DNA of 64,000 nt, from positions 1 to 64,000 of the forward strand of contig JASHQE010000247.1 of the NCBI GenBank assembly GCA_030037705.1, given 5' to 3'. Position 1 is the stretch's first letter. Each line of letters begins with the position of its first letter. The notes beneath the pieces were generated by a model. That model saw nothing but the letters and a program-made list of their open reading frames with translations. It had not been told where the DNA came from and searched no databases. Positions 42,981 through 51,801 of the stretch are shown in pieces. The position numbers were made by a program, and so were the translations under genes. This stretch comes from Acidobacteriaceae bacterium (GTDB lineage: Bacteria; Acidobacteriota; Terriglobia; Terriglobales; Acidobacteriaceae).

Positions 42981-44405
42981 GTGAAGATGTGGTCCGGGCG
43001 GTTCCGTGAGCCGCTCGACAGCGAGTTCGAAGCATGGCAGCGGTCCATCGTCTTCGATTGGCGGCTTCTCGACGAAGAGATTGCCGCCAGCAAGGCGCAT
43101 GCGTCGGCTCTCTTTGCGGCAGGAGTGCTGACCGAAGGTGAAAGAGCGGAGCTCCGCGGGGCGCTCGATTCGATCGCCGCAGAGTTCTCGTCTGACGCGG
43201 ACAGGGCGCGCGCGCGCGATCACGAATCGGCCGAGGATATTCATCATTTTGTTGAGATCAAGCTCATCGAACGCGTGGGCGCGCTGGGCCGCAAGCTGCA
43301 CACCGGCCGCAGCCGCAATGAGCAGATCGCAACCGATCTGCGCCTTTACGTGCGCAAACAGGCCGGTCTTGCCATCGAGGGACTTGCCGCCTGGGCCGCC
43401 GCTCTTCTCGAACAGGCGCGTGCCGCCGGCGATGCCGTGATGCCCAGCTATACCCATCTGCAGCGCGCCGAGCCGGTGCTGACCGCGCATTGGCTCCTCG
43501 CCTATATTGAGATGGCGCTGCGTGACGCAGACCGGCTCAGAGATTGCATCGTGCGGCTCAACTACTGCCCGCTCGGCTCGGGAGCCGTTGCCGGCGCCAC
43601 GCTGGGTCTCGACCGCACGATCGCGGCAGAGGAACTCGCGTTTACCGCACCCACCGCCAATTCAATGGACGCGACCAGCGACCGCGATTTCATTCTCGAG
43701 TATCTGCAAGCCCTCACCTTCGTGGGATTACATCTGAGCCGTTTTGCGGAAGAGATTACTCTTTTCTCTACCGCCGAGTTCGGATTCGTCGCGTTGCCGG
43801 AAGCCTTTTCGACGGGATCGAGCGCCATGCCGCAGAAGAAAAATCCCGATCTTACGGAGCTTCTTCGCGCCAAGGTCGGCCGCATCCACGGCGCCGCGGA
43901 AGCGGTAACGCTGCAACTGAAGGGGCTGCCGCTGGCCTACAATAAAGATATGCAGGAGACCCAGGAGCCGGCATTTCAAGTTGAGTTTGTACCGCAGATG
44001 TTGAAGCTGGTGGCTCGCTTCACATCTGCCCTTGAGTTCAGTCGCCAACGCATGAGCGAGGCTGCGCAGTCCGGCTATCTGAACGCGATGGCCGCGGCCA
44101 CCTATCTAGTACACAAGGGCGTTCCCTTCCGCACGGCGCATGAAAAGATCGGCAATGCCGTCCGATTCGCGCTTGAAAAAGGCGCAGAGCTTGGCGCGCT
44201 TACGCTCGATGAGTTGCATCAGTTCGGCGCAGAGTTCGGCCCTGACTTTTATTCCGCAGTTCAGCTGAATGCAACTTTGGACTGCCATGATGTCGTGGGC
44301 GGAACAGCGCGAGGCCGCGTGCGCCAGGCACTCGATGCCGCGGCGCGCCGCATCGCCGCGCTCGCAGCCAGCATAACCAGAGAGGCTGCTCATGCTGGTG
44401 CGTAA
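42981..44405 (+). CDS. argH: Argininosuccinate lyase
   Basis: Splits argininosuccinate to arginine and fumarate, the last step. 474 residues; GTG start (an ATG two codons in is also possible), KMWSGRF N-terminus. ESAEDIHHFVEIKL, GRSRNEQIATDLRLYVR, SYTHLQRAEPVLTAHWLLAYIEM, and the fumarase-family signature GSSAMPQKKNPD are intact. It is separated from argF by the MITE-like element, and its 3' end overlaps argA by 14 bases. argG is absent from the window. Confidence 0.95.
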   Translation: MKMWSGRFREPLDSEFEAWQRSIVFDWRLLDEEIAASKAHASALFAAGVLTEGERAELRGALDSIAAEFSSDADRARARDHESAEDIHHFVEIKLIERVGALGRKLHTGRSRNEQIATDLRLYVRKQAGLAIEGLAAWAAALLEQARAAGDAVMPSYTHLQRAEPVLTAHWLLAYIEMALRDADRLRDCIVRLNYCPLGSGAVAGATLGLDRTIAAEELAFTAPTANSMDATSDRDFILEYLQALTFVGLHLSRFAEEITLFSTAEFGFVALPEAFSTGSSAMPQKKNPDLTELLRAKVGRIHGAAEAVTLQLKGLPLAYNKDMQETQEPAFQVEFVPQMLKLVARFTSALEFSRQRMSEAAQSGYLNAMAAATYLVHKGVPFRTAHEKIGNAVRFALEKGAELGALTLDELHQFGAEFGPDFYSAVQLNATLDCHDVVGGTARGRVRQALDAAARRIAALAASITREAAHAGA

Positions 44406-44913
44406 GGCTTTACTGCACGACGCCTCTAACATCTACGACCTGGTGAACTCGCTTTCCTCCGATGGCACCCTGCTCAAGCGGGCCTTTGCCGAGATCTGCG
44501 AGAACATTCGCGACTTCACCGTCGCCGAATCGGCCGGCGGCGTCTTTCTTGGCTGCGGCGCGCTGCATCTCTACGGGCCACATCTCTGTGAGGTGCGCTC
44601 GATCGTTGTCAAACCCGAGGCCAAGGGCCAGGGCGCCGGAGGGCGCATCTTGAATGCGCTCATTGAAGAAGCAGAGGCACACGGCATCCAGTCAGTGTGC
44701 CTGTTTACGCGCATTCCTGACTTCTTCTTCAAGTACGGCTTCCGCGTCGTGGAAGACAAAGCCGAACTGCCGGACAAGATCTTCAAAGATTGCCAGAATT
44801 GCCCGCGTCTGCATCGCTGCGACGAGGTTGCCATGGTTCGCGGCCGCATTCCACGCATTTCCATCCTCGGCCTGCGCCATGAAGCGCAGGAACTGGTGCG
44901 GCTCTCCGGCTGA
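44392..44913 (+). CDS. argA: N-acetylglutamate synthase, short GNAT type
   Basis: 173-residue GNAT domain. Acetyl-CoA motif EVRSIVVKPEAKGQGAGGRILN near 66-87. The C-terminal LFTRIPDFFFKYGFRVV and ELPDKIFKDCQNCPRLHRCD EVAMVR region is typical of the short N-acetylglutamate synthases (S-NAGS) that often follow or fuse to ArgH. It would make N-acetylglutamate, the first step of the pathway. The ATG overlaps the argH stop by 14 bases, supporting a joint role. Symbol argA is used for function, not for homology to the long E. coli enzyme. Confidence 0.85.
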   Translation: MLVRKALLHDASNIYDLVNSLSSDGTLLKRAFAEICENIRDFTVAESAGGVFLGCGALHLYGPHLCEVRSIVVKPEAKGQGAGGRILNALIEEAEAHGIQSVCLFTRIPDFFFKYGFRVVEDKAELPDKIFKDCQNCPRLHRCDEVAMVRGRIPRISILGLRHEAQELVRLSG

Positions 44914-45127
44914 AGACTCGTTCAAACCAGGCTCGATCTAGGCTCGATCCGCCGGATTCGGGCAACCAAATAGCTCAATAAGCGCCTCCAATCGGAAGCG
45001 GCAGGATGGATTTATGCCGCCCTCCGACCCGCATTGATGGCGAAGAGTGGCGCGCATGCATCGCAATGTCGAGTAGCATTCTCGCCGCGTAAAACAATCC
45101 CAAAGATTCCATGGAATAGGTGAGTTT

Positions 45128-45820
45128 ATGAAAAAAATAATGTTGCTCATCGCGATGATGGCTCTTGCTCCTCTATGCTGGGCGAACCAATCCAGGCAGG
45201 AAATCGATGATCGCATGACCAAGGCTGCCGAAGTGCTGCACCAGGTGATGGCTACGCCAGACAAAGGCATTCCCCAGGAAGTGATCGATCACGCAAGGTG
45301 CATCGCAGTTGTACCACATCTGGTCAAGGGCGGATTCGTATTCGGAGCCGAAGGCGGCCGTGGATTGGCTACCTGCCGCACCGCGCACGGATGGAGCGCT
45401 CCAGCCTTCTTTGATATCGAAGGTGGAAGCTGGGGCTTGCAGATTGGCGTCGAAGGCATTGACCTGGTCATGATTATTCAAAACGATAAAGGCATGCAGG
45501 ACCTGCTTTCGAGTAAGTTTCAAATTGGCGGAGATGCGTCGGCCGCTGCCGGGCCCGTTGGCCGCCACGCCTCCGCGGACACAGACTGGAAGATGAACGC
45601 CGAGATCCTCACGTACTCGCGCGCCAAGGGAGTCTTTGCAGGACTCACGTTAAATGGCGCAGCGGTTCACCGGGATGACGACGCCATGAAGGCCGTTTAC
45701 GGACCGGACGCCAGCAGCCGTACTGTCCTCGCAGGCCAGGTTCCTCCCCCTCCTGGCGCACATGCATTTCTAAGCGCGGTCCGGGACGCGCGGGTGCAGG
45801 CGCAGAACGCGCAACAATAG
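45128..45820 (+). CDS. Exported SYLF-domain lipid-binding protein
   Basis: 230 residues; signal peptide (MKKIMLLIAMMALAPLCWA). The SYLF/Ysc84-like domain covers ~60-200: ARCIAVVPHLVKGGFVFGAEGGRGLA, SAPAFFDIEGGSWGLQIGVEGIDLVMII, SRAKGVFAGLTLNGAAVHRD. Family members bind phosphoinositide-like lipids. In bacteria they are exported with unknown role. Single gene. Confidence 0.85.
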   Translation: MKKIMLLIAMMALAPLCWANQSRQEIDDRMTKAAEVLHQVMATPDKGIPQEVIDHARCIAVVPHLVKGGFVFGAEGGRGLATCRTAHGWSAPAFFDIEGGSWGLQIGVEGIDLVMIIQNDKGMQDLLSSKFQIGGDASAAAGPVGRHASADTDWKMNAEILTYSRAKGVFAGLTLNGAAVHRDDDAMKAVYGPDASSRTVLAGQVPPPPGAHAFLSAVRDARVQAQNAQQ

Positions 45821-45915
45821 CCTGGGGCGAGCGAACCGCTTCCAGCGATTGGCTTCTGAAACCGCTCGCGCAAGGAATAATGCAGGCCGCTTTACATCGT
45901 GAGAGAATTTGCAGC

Positions 45916-46644
45916 ATGGCAATTCTGGTGCGGCGTAGAGTGGCTTGCAGCATTTTAAGCGCTTTCTTGTGTAGTTCGGCCACAGCGCGCCCCGCATCGC
46001 TACCGCCGCTGGACGCAGCTACCGTGATTCAGCACATCGATGCCGCAGTCCAAGCCCGCTATGACACGGTATTGGCATTCACGGATATTGAGCATTACAC
46101 AGTCTTTCGCGGCAAGGATCAAACCCATCCCGTCGCCAAGATGACGGTCAAGGATACCTATCGCAGAGGAACGGGCAAGACCTATACTGTGCTTTCCCAA
46201 AGCGGCTCAGAACTTGTGCTGCGCCTCGGATTCAAACCGCTGCTCGAAAACGAAAAAATGATCAACGAACCCGGTAATCTGCCGCGGTCATGGTTTAACT
46301 CCGAAAACTACGAGATGAAGCCCGGGCTTGACGGAGTCGAGCAGATTAACGGACGTAACTGCATCGTCGTAGCCGTGGCCGCGCGCCGCAAGGCGCCGAA
46401 CATGATCGATGGGAAGATATGGGTCGATGAGAAGGACTATTCGCTGGCGCAGATTCAGGGAGTTGCCTCGAAGAGCCCGTCTGTCTTTGCAGGAACCACG
46501 CACATGATGCGTCAATACCAACAGATTGAGGGATTCCCCATGGCCACGTATGCACGGGCAGAATCAGATAGTCTGCTCTTCGGCCGCACCGTGGTCACCA
46601 TCGACTATAGCGATTATCACCTAGAACTCGATTCACATCGATGA
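45916..46644 (+). CDS. Exported LolA/RseB-like hypothetical protein
   Basis: 242 residues from the ATG at 45916, giving a signal peptide (ILVRRRVACSILSAFLCSSA). The remainder (SLPPLDAATVIQHIDAAVQARYD, FTDIEHYTVFRG, YTVLSQSGSELVLRLGFKPLLENEK, GKIWVDEKDYSLAQIQGVAS) has the open beta-sheet look of outer-membrane lipoprotein-sorting proteins. That resemblance is my inference; no firm family is recognised. It follows the SYLF gene on the same strand. Confidence 0.65.
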   Translation: MAILVRRRVACSILSAFLCSSATARPASLPPLDAATVIQHIDAAVQARYDTVLAFTDIEHYTVFRGKDQTHPVAKMTVKDTYRRGTGKTYTVLSQSGSELVLRLGFKPLLENEKMINEPGNLPRSWFNSENYEMKPGLDGVEQINGRNCIVVAVAARRKAPNMIDGKIWVDEKDYSLAQIQGVASKSPSVFAGTTHMMRQYQQIEGFPMATYARAESDSLLFGRTVVTIDYSDYHLELDSHR

Positions 46645-46711
46645 CGAGCCCGCGGCAACTGGCAGATCGCGGTCACACTGAGTTCACGCTTTCTCCTCTA
46701 TACTGGGTTCC

Positions 46712-47479
46712 GTGGCTGTGCTCCCCAGAGACCTGAGCCTCTATGCCGCGCTAGGTTCGTGCCTGGTGCTCGGGCTCCGTCACGGATTCGACTACGATCA
46801 CCTTGCCGCCATCTCCGACATCACGGCCGTGCAGCGCAATTGGTATAACGGACTCCGGCTGGGCATGACCTACGCGCTCGGCCACGCGTTCACGGTTGCC
46901 CTCCTGGGCGTAGCGGTTCTCGAGCTTCACCTCGGGCTGCCGGAGGGCCTCGATCATTGGACCGAGCGGCTCATCGGCCTCACGCTCATCGTGCTCGGAA
47001 TCGGTGTCGTCGCCGGCATCCTGCGCAAAGACGCGCACGGCCATCGCCATAGCCGCGTCGAGAGCCGTCTGGCCATTGCGATCAACGGAATTCTCTGGGC
47101 CGCATGGCAGGTGCGGCGCATGTGGAACCGCCAGGCGCCAAGGCCAGAGCGCTTTCAATGGATGTACACCGGAAAATCCGTCTTCCTCATCGGCATGTTG
47201 CACGGCGTGGGTGCGGAGACGCCGAGCCAGCTTGCGTTGTTCTTCCTCACGGCGAACCTGGGCGGAACCTCGCGCGGCATGATGGGCCTGCTGGCCTTTG
47301 CCGTGGGTCTGGTCACAATGAACGCGCTCATGACCGCATCGATGGGCGGTGCCTTTAACACGCGTGGCCATCATCCGCGCGTCTATCACGCAATCGCCTG
47401 GACAGGGGCAGCCTATAGCTGCATCATTGGCGTTGTCTTCCTCTTCGGCATCTCCGACCGGCTGCCGCCGTTGGGATAG
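46712..47479 (+). CDS. Nickel/cobalt transporter (NiCoT family)
   Basis: 255 residues with about six to seven membrane segments; GTG start. The diagnostic HX4DH metal motif is RHGFDYDHLAAISD (His24, Asp29, His30). A second conserved region is LIGMLHGVGAETPSQLALF, and TMNALMTASMGGAF. It would take up Ni2+ or Co2+. A His-rich cytosolic loop (HGHRHSR) is present near 110. No urease, hydrogenase or B12 genes here. Confidence 0.83.
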   Translation: MAVLPRDLSLYAALGSCLVLGLRHGFDYDHLAAISDITAVQRNWYNGLRLGMTYALGHAFTVALLGVAVLELHLGLPEGLDHWTERLIGLTLIVLGIGVVAGILRKDAHGHRHSRVESRLAIAINGILWAAWQVRRMWNRQAPRPERFQWMYTGKSVFLIGMLHGVGAETPSQLALFFLTANLGGTSRGMMGLLAFAVGLVTMNALMTASMGGAFNTRGHHPRVYHAIAWTGAAYSCIIGVVFLFGISDRLPPLG

Positions 47480-47505
47480 CTACGGAGTCTTTCGATCTCT
47501 CTAAG

Positions 47506-47793
47506 TCAGCCGCTGAGCCCTTCCACCAGCGCTTCCCATTCGGCTTCAAGCGTAGGACGATGGAATCTCTTGCCCGCTCTCTTGTACCAGTAGTCTGCGT
47601 TCCACGCGACACCTTCTTTGCGGTGCAGATAAGCGTGAACCGCCATGCCTTCCCGCGTTTCCAGTTCGTCCACGAGGCTGTGTGCGCGGTTCCATTCACC
47701 CTTTGCATCCCACCAGAGCGCGGCCAGAGTGACCGGCAGGTTTGCGGGCGGAGCCTCAAGCCCCAGTAAAGCACGGAACTCGTCAACCTGCAT
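47506..47793 (-). CDS. Small conserved hypothetical protein
   Basis: 95 residues: ALWWDAKGEWNRAHSLVDEL, ETREGMAVHAYLHRKEGVAW, NADYWYKRAGKRFHRPTL, EAEWEALVEGLSG. Rich in Trp, His and acidic residues, apparently all-helical, cytosolic. A similar small family is common in several phyla but lacks a known function as far as I can tell. Convergent with the NiCoT gene. Confidence 0.7.
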   Translation of the reverse strand: MQVDEFRALLGLEAPPANLPVTLAALWWDAKGEWNRAHSLVDELETREGMAVHAYLHRKEGVAWNADYWYKRAGKRFHRPTLEAEWEALVEGLSG

Positions 47794-48162
47794 GGAATCC
47801 TTGTATCACCGTGTTTCTCCTCGCAGCAAATCATCTTGAGTGACCTAAATCACAGCCGTCCTGCCGTTCCGGCGGTAAAACTGGATCATTCTTCCAAATC
47901 AATTGGAATCGGGCACGCCAGGGGGCTGCGGGACGAGATGTTGGGACTTCGATTCAACCTCTCCATGCTTGCCGCTCCTTGGCCTTTTTTAATCCGGCCA
48001 TTGGATCCCGCACTCTGAATCTTCTATTTTCCGTCCAGCCATCTCACAAGGGATACGCGCATTACCATAGCCGGATGCGGTATCCAAATGCGTGATTCGG
48101 GTCACATCCAACGCAAAACTCCGTTGCTATAACGGAATCATCGTTCCGGCGCATAGCGATAT
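47794..48162. other. Intergenic region, no gene seen
   Basis: About 370 bases between the small hypothetical and the feo promoter. No plausible start or recognised RNA found. It must hold the promoter of the small minus-strand gene. Confidence 0.5.
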
Positions 48163-48212
48163 TTGCGAACCGGACCCAATTGGTCGTATACTCAACTACG
48201 ACCAATTGGGTC
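48163..48212 (+). promoter_or_regulatory. feoAB promoter with perfect inverted-repeat operator
   Basis: A perfect 16-bp inverted repeat (GACCCAATTGGTCGTA at 48173-48188, TACGACCAATTGGGTC at 48197-48212) has an 8-base centre. Each arm contains the 8-bp palindrome CCAATTGG. A -35 like TTGCGA (48163-48168) and -10 TATACT (48187-48192) are 18 bases apart, so the -10 falls inside the operator. It matches neither Fur nor IdeR boxes as I know them. Confidence 0.75.
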
Positions 48213-48259
48213 GTAGTTTCTGGCTGCAGCCTTTTCGGCAGCGTTCTGGAGTCTGGCAA

Positions 48260-48550
48260 TTGAGCGTTCTCAGTGAATTGAACGTGGGAGAAAGCGGGGT
48301 CGTGGTCACCCTTGATCTGCCTGATTCCGTGCAGAACCACCTGATGCACATGGGGTTTGTCCCCGACGCGCTCGTTACGGCCCTGCGCCGTGCTCCTGCC
48401 GGCGACCCGACGGTCTATGCCGTTGACGGTATGGAGATCGCTCTACGGCGCGAGACCGCCACGGCCATTCATGTCCGGACACCCGGCACGGCAGCCCCGG
48501 AAACCTGGAAATTCAATGAGTCGCTCGATCTGGCCGAGGTCACCCGGTGA
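48260..48550 (+). CDS. feoA: FeoA domain protein
   Basis: SH3-like partner of the FeoB ferrous-iron channel. 96 residues from a TTG at 48260, chosen because GGAG precedes it by 8 bases and the fold begins at LSELNVGESGVVVTLDLP. The longer frame upstream reads through the operator and is not credible. MGFVPDALVTALRRAPAGDP and VDGMEIALRRETATAIHV fit FeoA. It overlaps feoB by GTGA. Confidence 0.85.
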   Translation: MSVLSELNVGESGVVVTLDLPDSVQNHLMHMGFVPDALVTALRRAPAGDPTVYAVDGMEIALRRETATAIHVRTPGTAAPETWKFNESLDLAEVTR

Positions 48551-50460
48551 GTGAATGCTGTGCGACTCCGGTTTTTGAACCGCCTGCCGCACCTGCGACA
48601 CCAGGCACATTGCGAACCGTCGCTCTGATCGGTCCACCCAACTCCGGTAAATCTACGCTCTTCAACCGGCTTACCGGCTTGCGCCAGAAGGTAGCGAATT
48701 ATCCCGGTGTCACAGTGGAGCAGCGCATGGGCCTGATGGCCGGCGCGGGCCGCGAAGACCTGACTCTGATCGACCTGCCCGGTATTTATTCGCTCACGCC
48801 ATACTCCGAGGATGCGCGCGTAGCCGTTGACGTGCTGCGCGGCAGGATGCCGGGCACGCCCAAGCCCGACGCAATCCTTCTGGTGCTGGACTCACTCCAT
48901 CTAACCCGGCAGCTCATGCTGGCTGGCCCGGTGCTCTCGCTTGGCCTGCCCACACTGGTCCTGCTCAACATGAGCGATCTGATGAAGTCGCGCGGCGGCA
49001 AGATCGATACCTTGAAGCTGGCCCGCGAGCTCAATGCACCTGTCGCGCAGATCAGCGCCGTGCATGGCGCCGGCCTGGACGCGGTGCCACTCTTCCTGAA
49101 CCAGCCTGGCAACGGCACAGCTCCGCAGCCGCTCACCTTGCCCGTGCTCGGCAACGCTGCCAGCGCGCACACCTGGGCTGCGCAGGTAAGCCGCCGGACC
49201 GGTTACCGCGCACCGCTCTCGGTTGAAAATACCCGCAAAATCGATAATGTCCTGCTGCATCGCATCTGGGGACCGTTGCTCTTTCTGCTTGTCGTAGTAG
49301 GGGTCTTTGAGGTGGTTTTTTCCGTCGGCCAGCCGCTTTCTGATGGTTTCGGCGATGTGCTGGCCCGTATGGGCGAATTCGTGCGCCCGCTGCTTCCCGC
49401 AGGCTGGCTGCAATCGCTCGTGCTCGATGGCGTATGGAAGGGCATCTCCTCGGTTCTGGTCTTCCTTCCCCAGATTCTGTTGCTTTTCCTGTTTATCGGT
49501 GTGCTCGAAGACTCGGGCTACCTGGCCCGCGCCGCCTTGATCGCCGACCGCGTGATGCGCTCGATCGGGCTGAATGGCAAGGCATTTATTCCCCTGCTTT
49601 CGGCGTATGCATGCGCAGTGCCGGCCATCATGGCTACGCGCACCATCGAGAACAAGCGCGATCGGCTGGCCACGATTCTGGTCACTCCTTTCATGACCTG
49701 CTCGGCGCGCCTGCCGGTTTACCTGCTGTTGATTGCCGCATTCATTCCAAATGCCTATTACCTGCACGGATTTCTCGGGCTGCGCACGCTGGTGATGCTG
49801 GGCCTTTACGTGGCCGGCTTCGTGGCGGCATTCACCACTGCGCGACTGCTGAAGAGTTCCATTCTCAAATCCAGTGAGACGCCGTTCATCCTCGAGTTGC
49901 CGCAGTATCGCATGCCCACATTGCGCTCACTCTCCCTCCGTCTCGTAGACCGCGCCCGCATCTTCCTGCGCCAGGCGGGAACGATCATCCTGCTCGTTAC
50001 GCTGGCGCTGTGGGTATTGGCGCACCTGCCGGTGATGCACACTGGTTCGGGCACGCTGGCCGCGCCTGAACTGGCTGAGAGCCTGATTGGCCGGCTGGGC
50101 CATTTCATCGAGCCCGTCATTGCGCCGCTCGGCTTCAACTGGAAGATCGGCATCGGCCTTCTTTCGAGCGTGCTGGCGCGCGAGGTGATGGTGAGCACCC
50201 TGGGCACGCTCTACGGCGCAGATCCCGGCACACAGGCATTCAGCCTGCAGACAGCCCTGCACCACGACATGACCCTCGGCGGCGCACTGGCGTTGATGAT
50301 CTTCTTCGCCTTCGCCATGCAGTGCACATCAACGATTGCCGTCGTGAAGCGCGAGACCAATAGTTGGAAATGGCCGGCGATCCAGTTCGCCTACATGCTG
50401 GCCCTGGCCTACAGCGCCGCGTTCGCCGTGAATCATCTCGCGCTGGCAATTCTGGGCTGA
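48547..50460 (+). CDS. feoB: Ferrous iron transporter B
   Basis: Inner-membrane Fe2+ uptake protein with an N-terminal G domain. 637 residues from a GTG start. G1 GPPNSGKST (29-37), G3 IDLPGIYSLTPYSEDA, G4 LLNMSDL, then Gate motifs ACAVPAIMATRTIENKRDR and the membrane part to the C-terminus. It is shorter than E. coli FeoB (~770), with a reduced C-terminal part. No FeoC. The operon is preceded by the inverted-repeat operator. Confidence 0.93.
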   Translation: MSECCATPVFEPPAAPATPGTLRTVALIGPPNSGKSTLFNRLTGLRQKVANYPGVTVEQRMGLMAGAGREDLTLIDLPGIYSLTPYSEDARVAVDVLRGRMPGTPKPDAILLVLDSLHLTRQLMLAGPVLSLGLPTLVLLNMSDLMKSRGGKIDTLKLARELNAPVAQISAVHGAGLDAVPLFLNQPGNGTAPQPLTLPVLGNAASAHTWAAQVSRRTGYRAPLSVENTRKIDNVLLHRIWGPLLFLLVVVGVFEVVFSVGQPLSDGFGDVLARMGEFVRPLLPAGWLQSLVLDGVWKGISSVLVFLPQILLLFLFIGVLEDSGYLARAALIADRVMRSIGLNGKAFIPLLSAYACAVPAIMATRTIENKRDRLATILVTPFMTCSARLPVYLLLIAAFIPNAYYLHGFLGLRTLVMLGLYVAGFVAAFTTARLLKSSILKSSETPFILELPQYRMPTLRSLSLRLVDRARIFLRQAGTIILLVTLALWVLAHLPVMHTGSGTLAAPELAESLIGRLGHFIEPVIAPLGFNWKIGIGLLSSVLAREVMVSTLGTLYGADPGTQAFSLQTALHHDMTLGGALALMIFFAFAMQCTSTIAVVKRETNSWKWPAIQFAYMLALAYSAAFAVNHLALAILG

Positions 50461-50556
50461 TCGCAAAGCCTTGCGCCTGGCGCGTAAATTGATCGATTGT
50501 CATTTCATTGTCGCTGTTCAAAATCCCTGCTCCCAAAATTGAGATAATCCTTCCAA

Positions 50557-50580
50557 TGGTTTGAGTGCACATGTAAACCA
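50557..50580 (+). promoter_or_regulatory. Inverted repeat upstream of the PKS operon
   Basis: TGGTTT and AAACCA flank a GTGCAC centre with unequal spacers (2 and 4 bases), about 150 bases before the PKS ATG. Could be an operator; weak evidence. Confidence 0.25.
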
Positions 50581-50730
50581 ATAGAGGACTTCCTGACCGC
50601 GGCGCAGGTGCCAACAAATTTGGATTCTGCCCTCTTTCCTCGCATGTGTCTTGCACCTGATCACGTGTCCTCGCATCTATTGTCTCTAAAAGCACCTCGG
50701 CGCAGTTCCGCTTGCCGCGGGAGGAGCGAT

Positions 50731-51801
50731 ATGACCATTGCGTATATCAATCGCATTGCTACTTCCGTTCCGCCGCACGATGTACATCGTGCGTTCATCG
50801 ATTTTGCGGAGACGCTCCTTCCGGAAGGTACGGAGCGCAATCTCTTTCGCCGCATGGTGCGCATGTCGGCCATCGAGCATCGTTACTCTTTCCTGCAGCC
50901 CATTGCCGCTGCAAACGGTAAATGGAACGACGCCGCGGGTCTCTACACGCCGGGAAATTTCCCCTCGACGGCGCGCCGCATGGAGGCATTCGAGCGTTTT
51001 GCGCCGCAACTGGCGCGATGCGCCCTGAACAAGCTCGCATTGAACGACGAAGAGAAACGCGCCATTACGCACGTAATCGTCACATCATGCACTGGGCTCT
51101 ACGCGCCGGGCCTGGACTTCGACACTGTCGAGCATCTCGGGCTCAGCCGCTCCGTCGAACGCACGATGATCGGCTTCATGGGTTGTTATGCGGCCATCAA
51201 CGCACTCAAATCGGCGCATCATGTCGTTCGCTCCGAGCCGCACGCAAAAATTTTGATCCTGAATTTGGAGCTCTGCACCTTGCACATGCAGGAGACAGCC
51301 AACCTGGAGCAGATTCTCTCTTTCCTGCTCTTCGCAGATGGTTGCGCCGCGTGTCTCGTCAGCGCCAATCCGGCGGGCCTGGCGATTGACAGCTTCCTCG
51401 CTCTCCAGATCCCCGCAACCAGCGGGCTTATCACATGGCGAATTCGCGAGCTCGGTTTCGATATGCATCTCTCGGGGCAGGTTCCGGCCGAACTTCGCCG
51501 TGCGCTGGTGGAAATTGGAAGCGCGATCACGCGCGGAAAAAATCCGGCTTCCATCGAGTTGTGGGCGGTTCATCCCGGCGGCCGCACCATTCTGGATGGC
51601 GTTGAAAAGGGACTCGGTCTGAGTTCCGAAGCCTTGGCCGATTCCCGCGCTATTCTGGCACAGTACGGCAACATGTCATCGGCGACTGTAATGTTTGTCC
51701 TGCAACAAATGATGCGGCGCGCGCAGCCAGGACAGCAGGGCTGCGCGATGTCATTCGGTCCCGGAGTAACGGCGGAAACCATGCTCTTCCATGCCGCATA
51801 A
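50731..51801 (+). CDS. Type III polyketide synthase
   Basis: Chalcone/stilbene-synthase-like enzyme. 356 residues from the ATG at 50731 with GGGAGGAG upstream. Cys-His-Asn triad: Cys152 in FMGCYAAINALK, His281 in WAVHPGGRTI, Asn314 in QYGNMSSATVMF. It would extend an acyl-CoA or fatty-acyl starter with malonyl-CoA to an alkylresorcinol or alkylpyrone. The next two genes (methyltransferase, FAD oxidoreductase) are translationally coupled, the arrangement of the Streptomyces srsABC phenolic-lipid operon. Product is inferred. Confidence 0.9.
   Translation: MTIAYINRIATSVPPHDVHRAFIDFAETLLPEGTERNLFRRMVRMSAIEHRYSFLQPIAAANGKWNDAAGLYTPGNFPSTARRMEAFERFAPQLARCALNKLALNDEEKRAITHVIVTSCTGLYAPGLDFDTVEHLGLSRSVERTMIGFMGCYAAINALKSAHHVVRSEPHAKILILNLELCTLHMQETANLEQILSFLLFADGCAACLVSANPAGLAIDSFLALQIPATSGLITWRIRELGFDMHLSGQVPAELRRALVEIGSAITRGKNPASIELWAVHPGGRTILDGVEKGLGLSSEALADSRAILAQYGNMSSATVMFVLQQMMRRAQPGQQGCAMSFGPGVTAETMLFHAA

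Noticed and set aside
48092..48550. Longer version of the feoA frame
   Set aside because: Would translate through the operator and promoter; the TTG at 48260 with GGAG is consistent with FeoA length.
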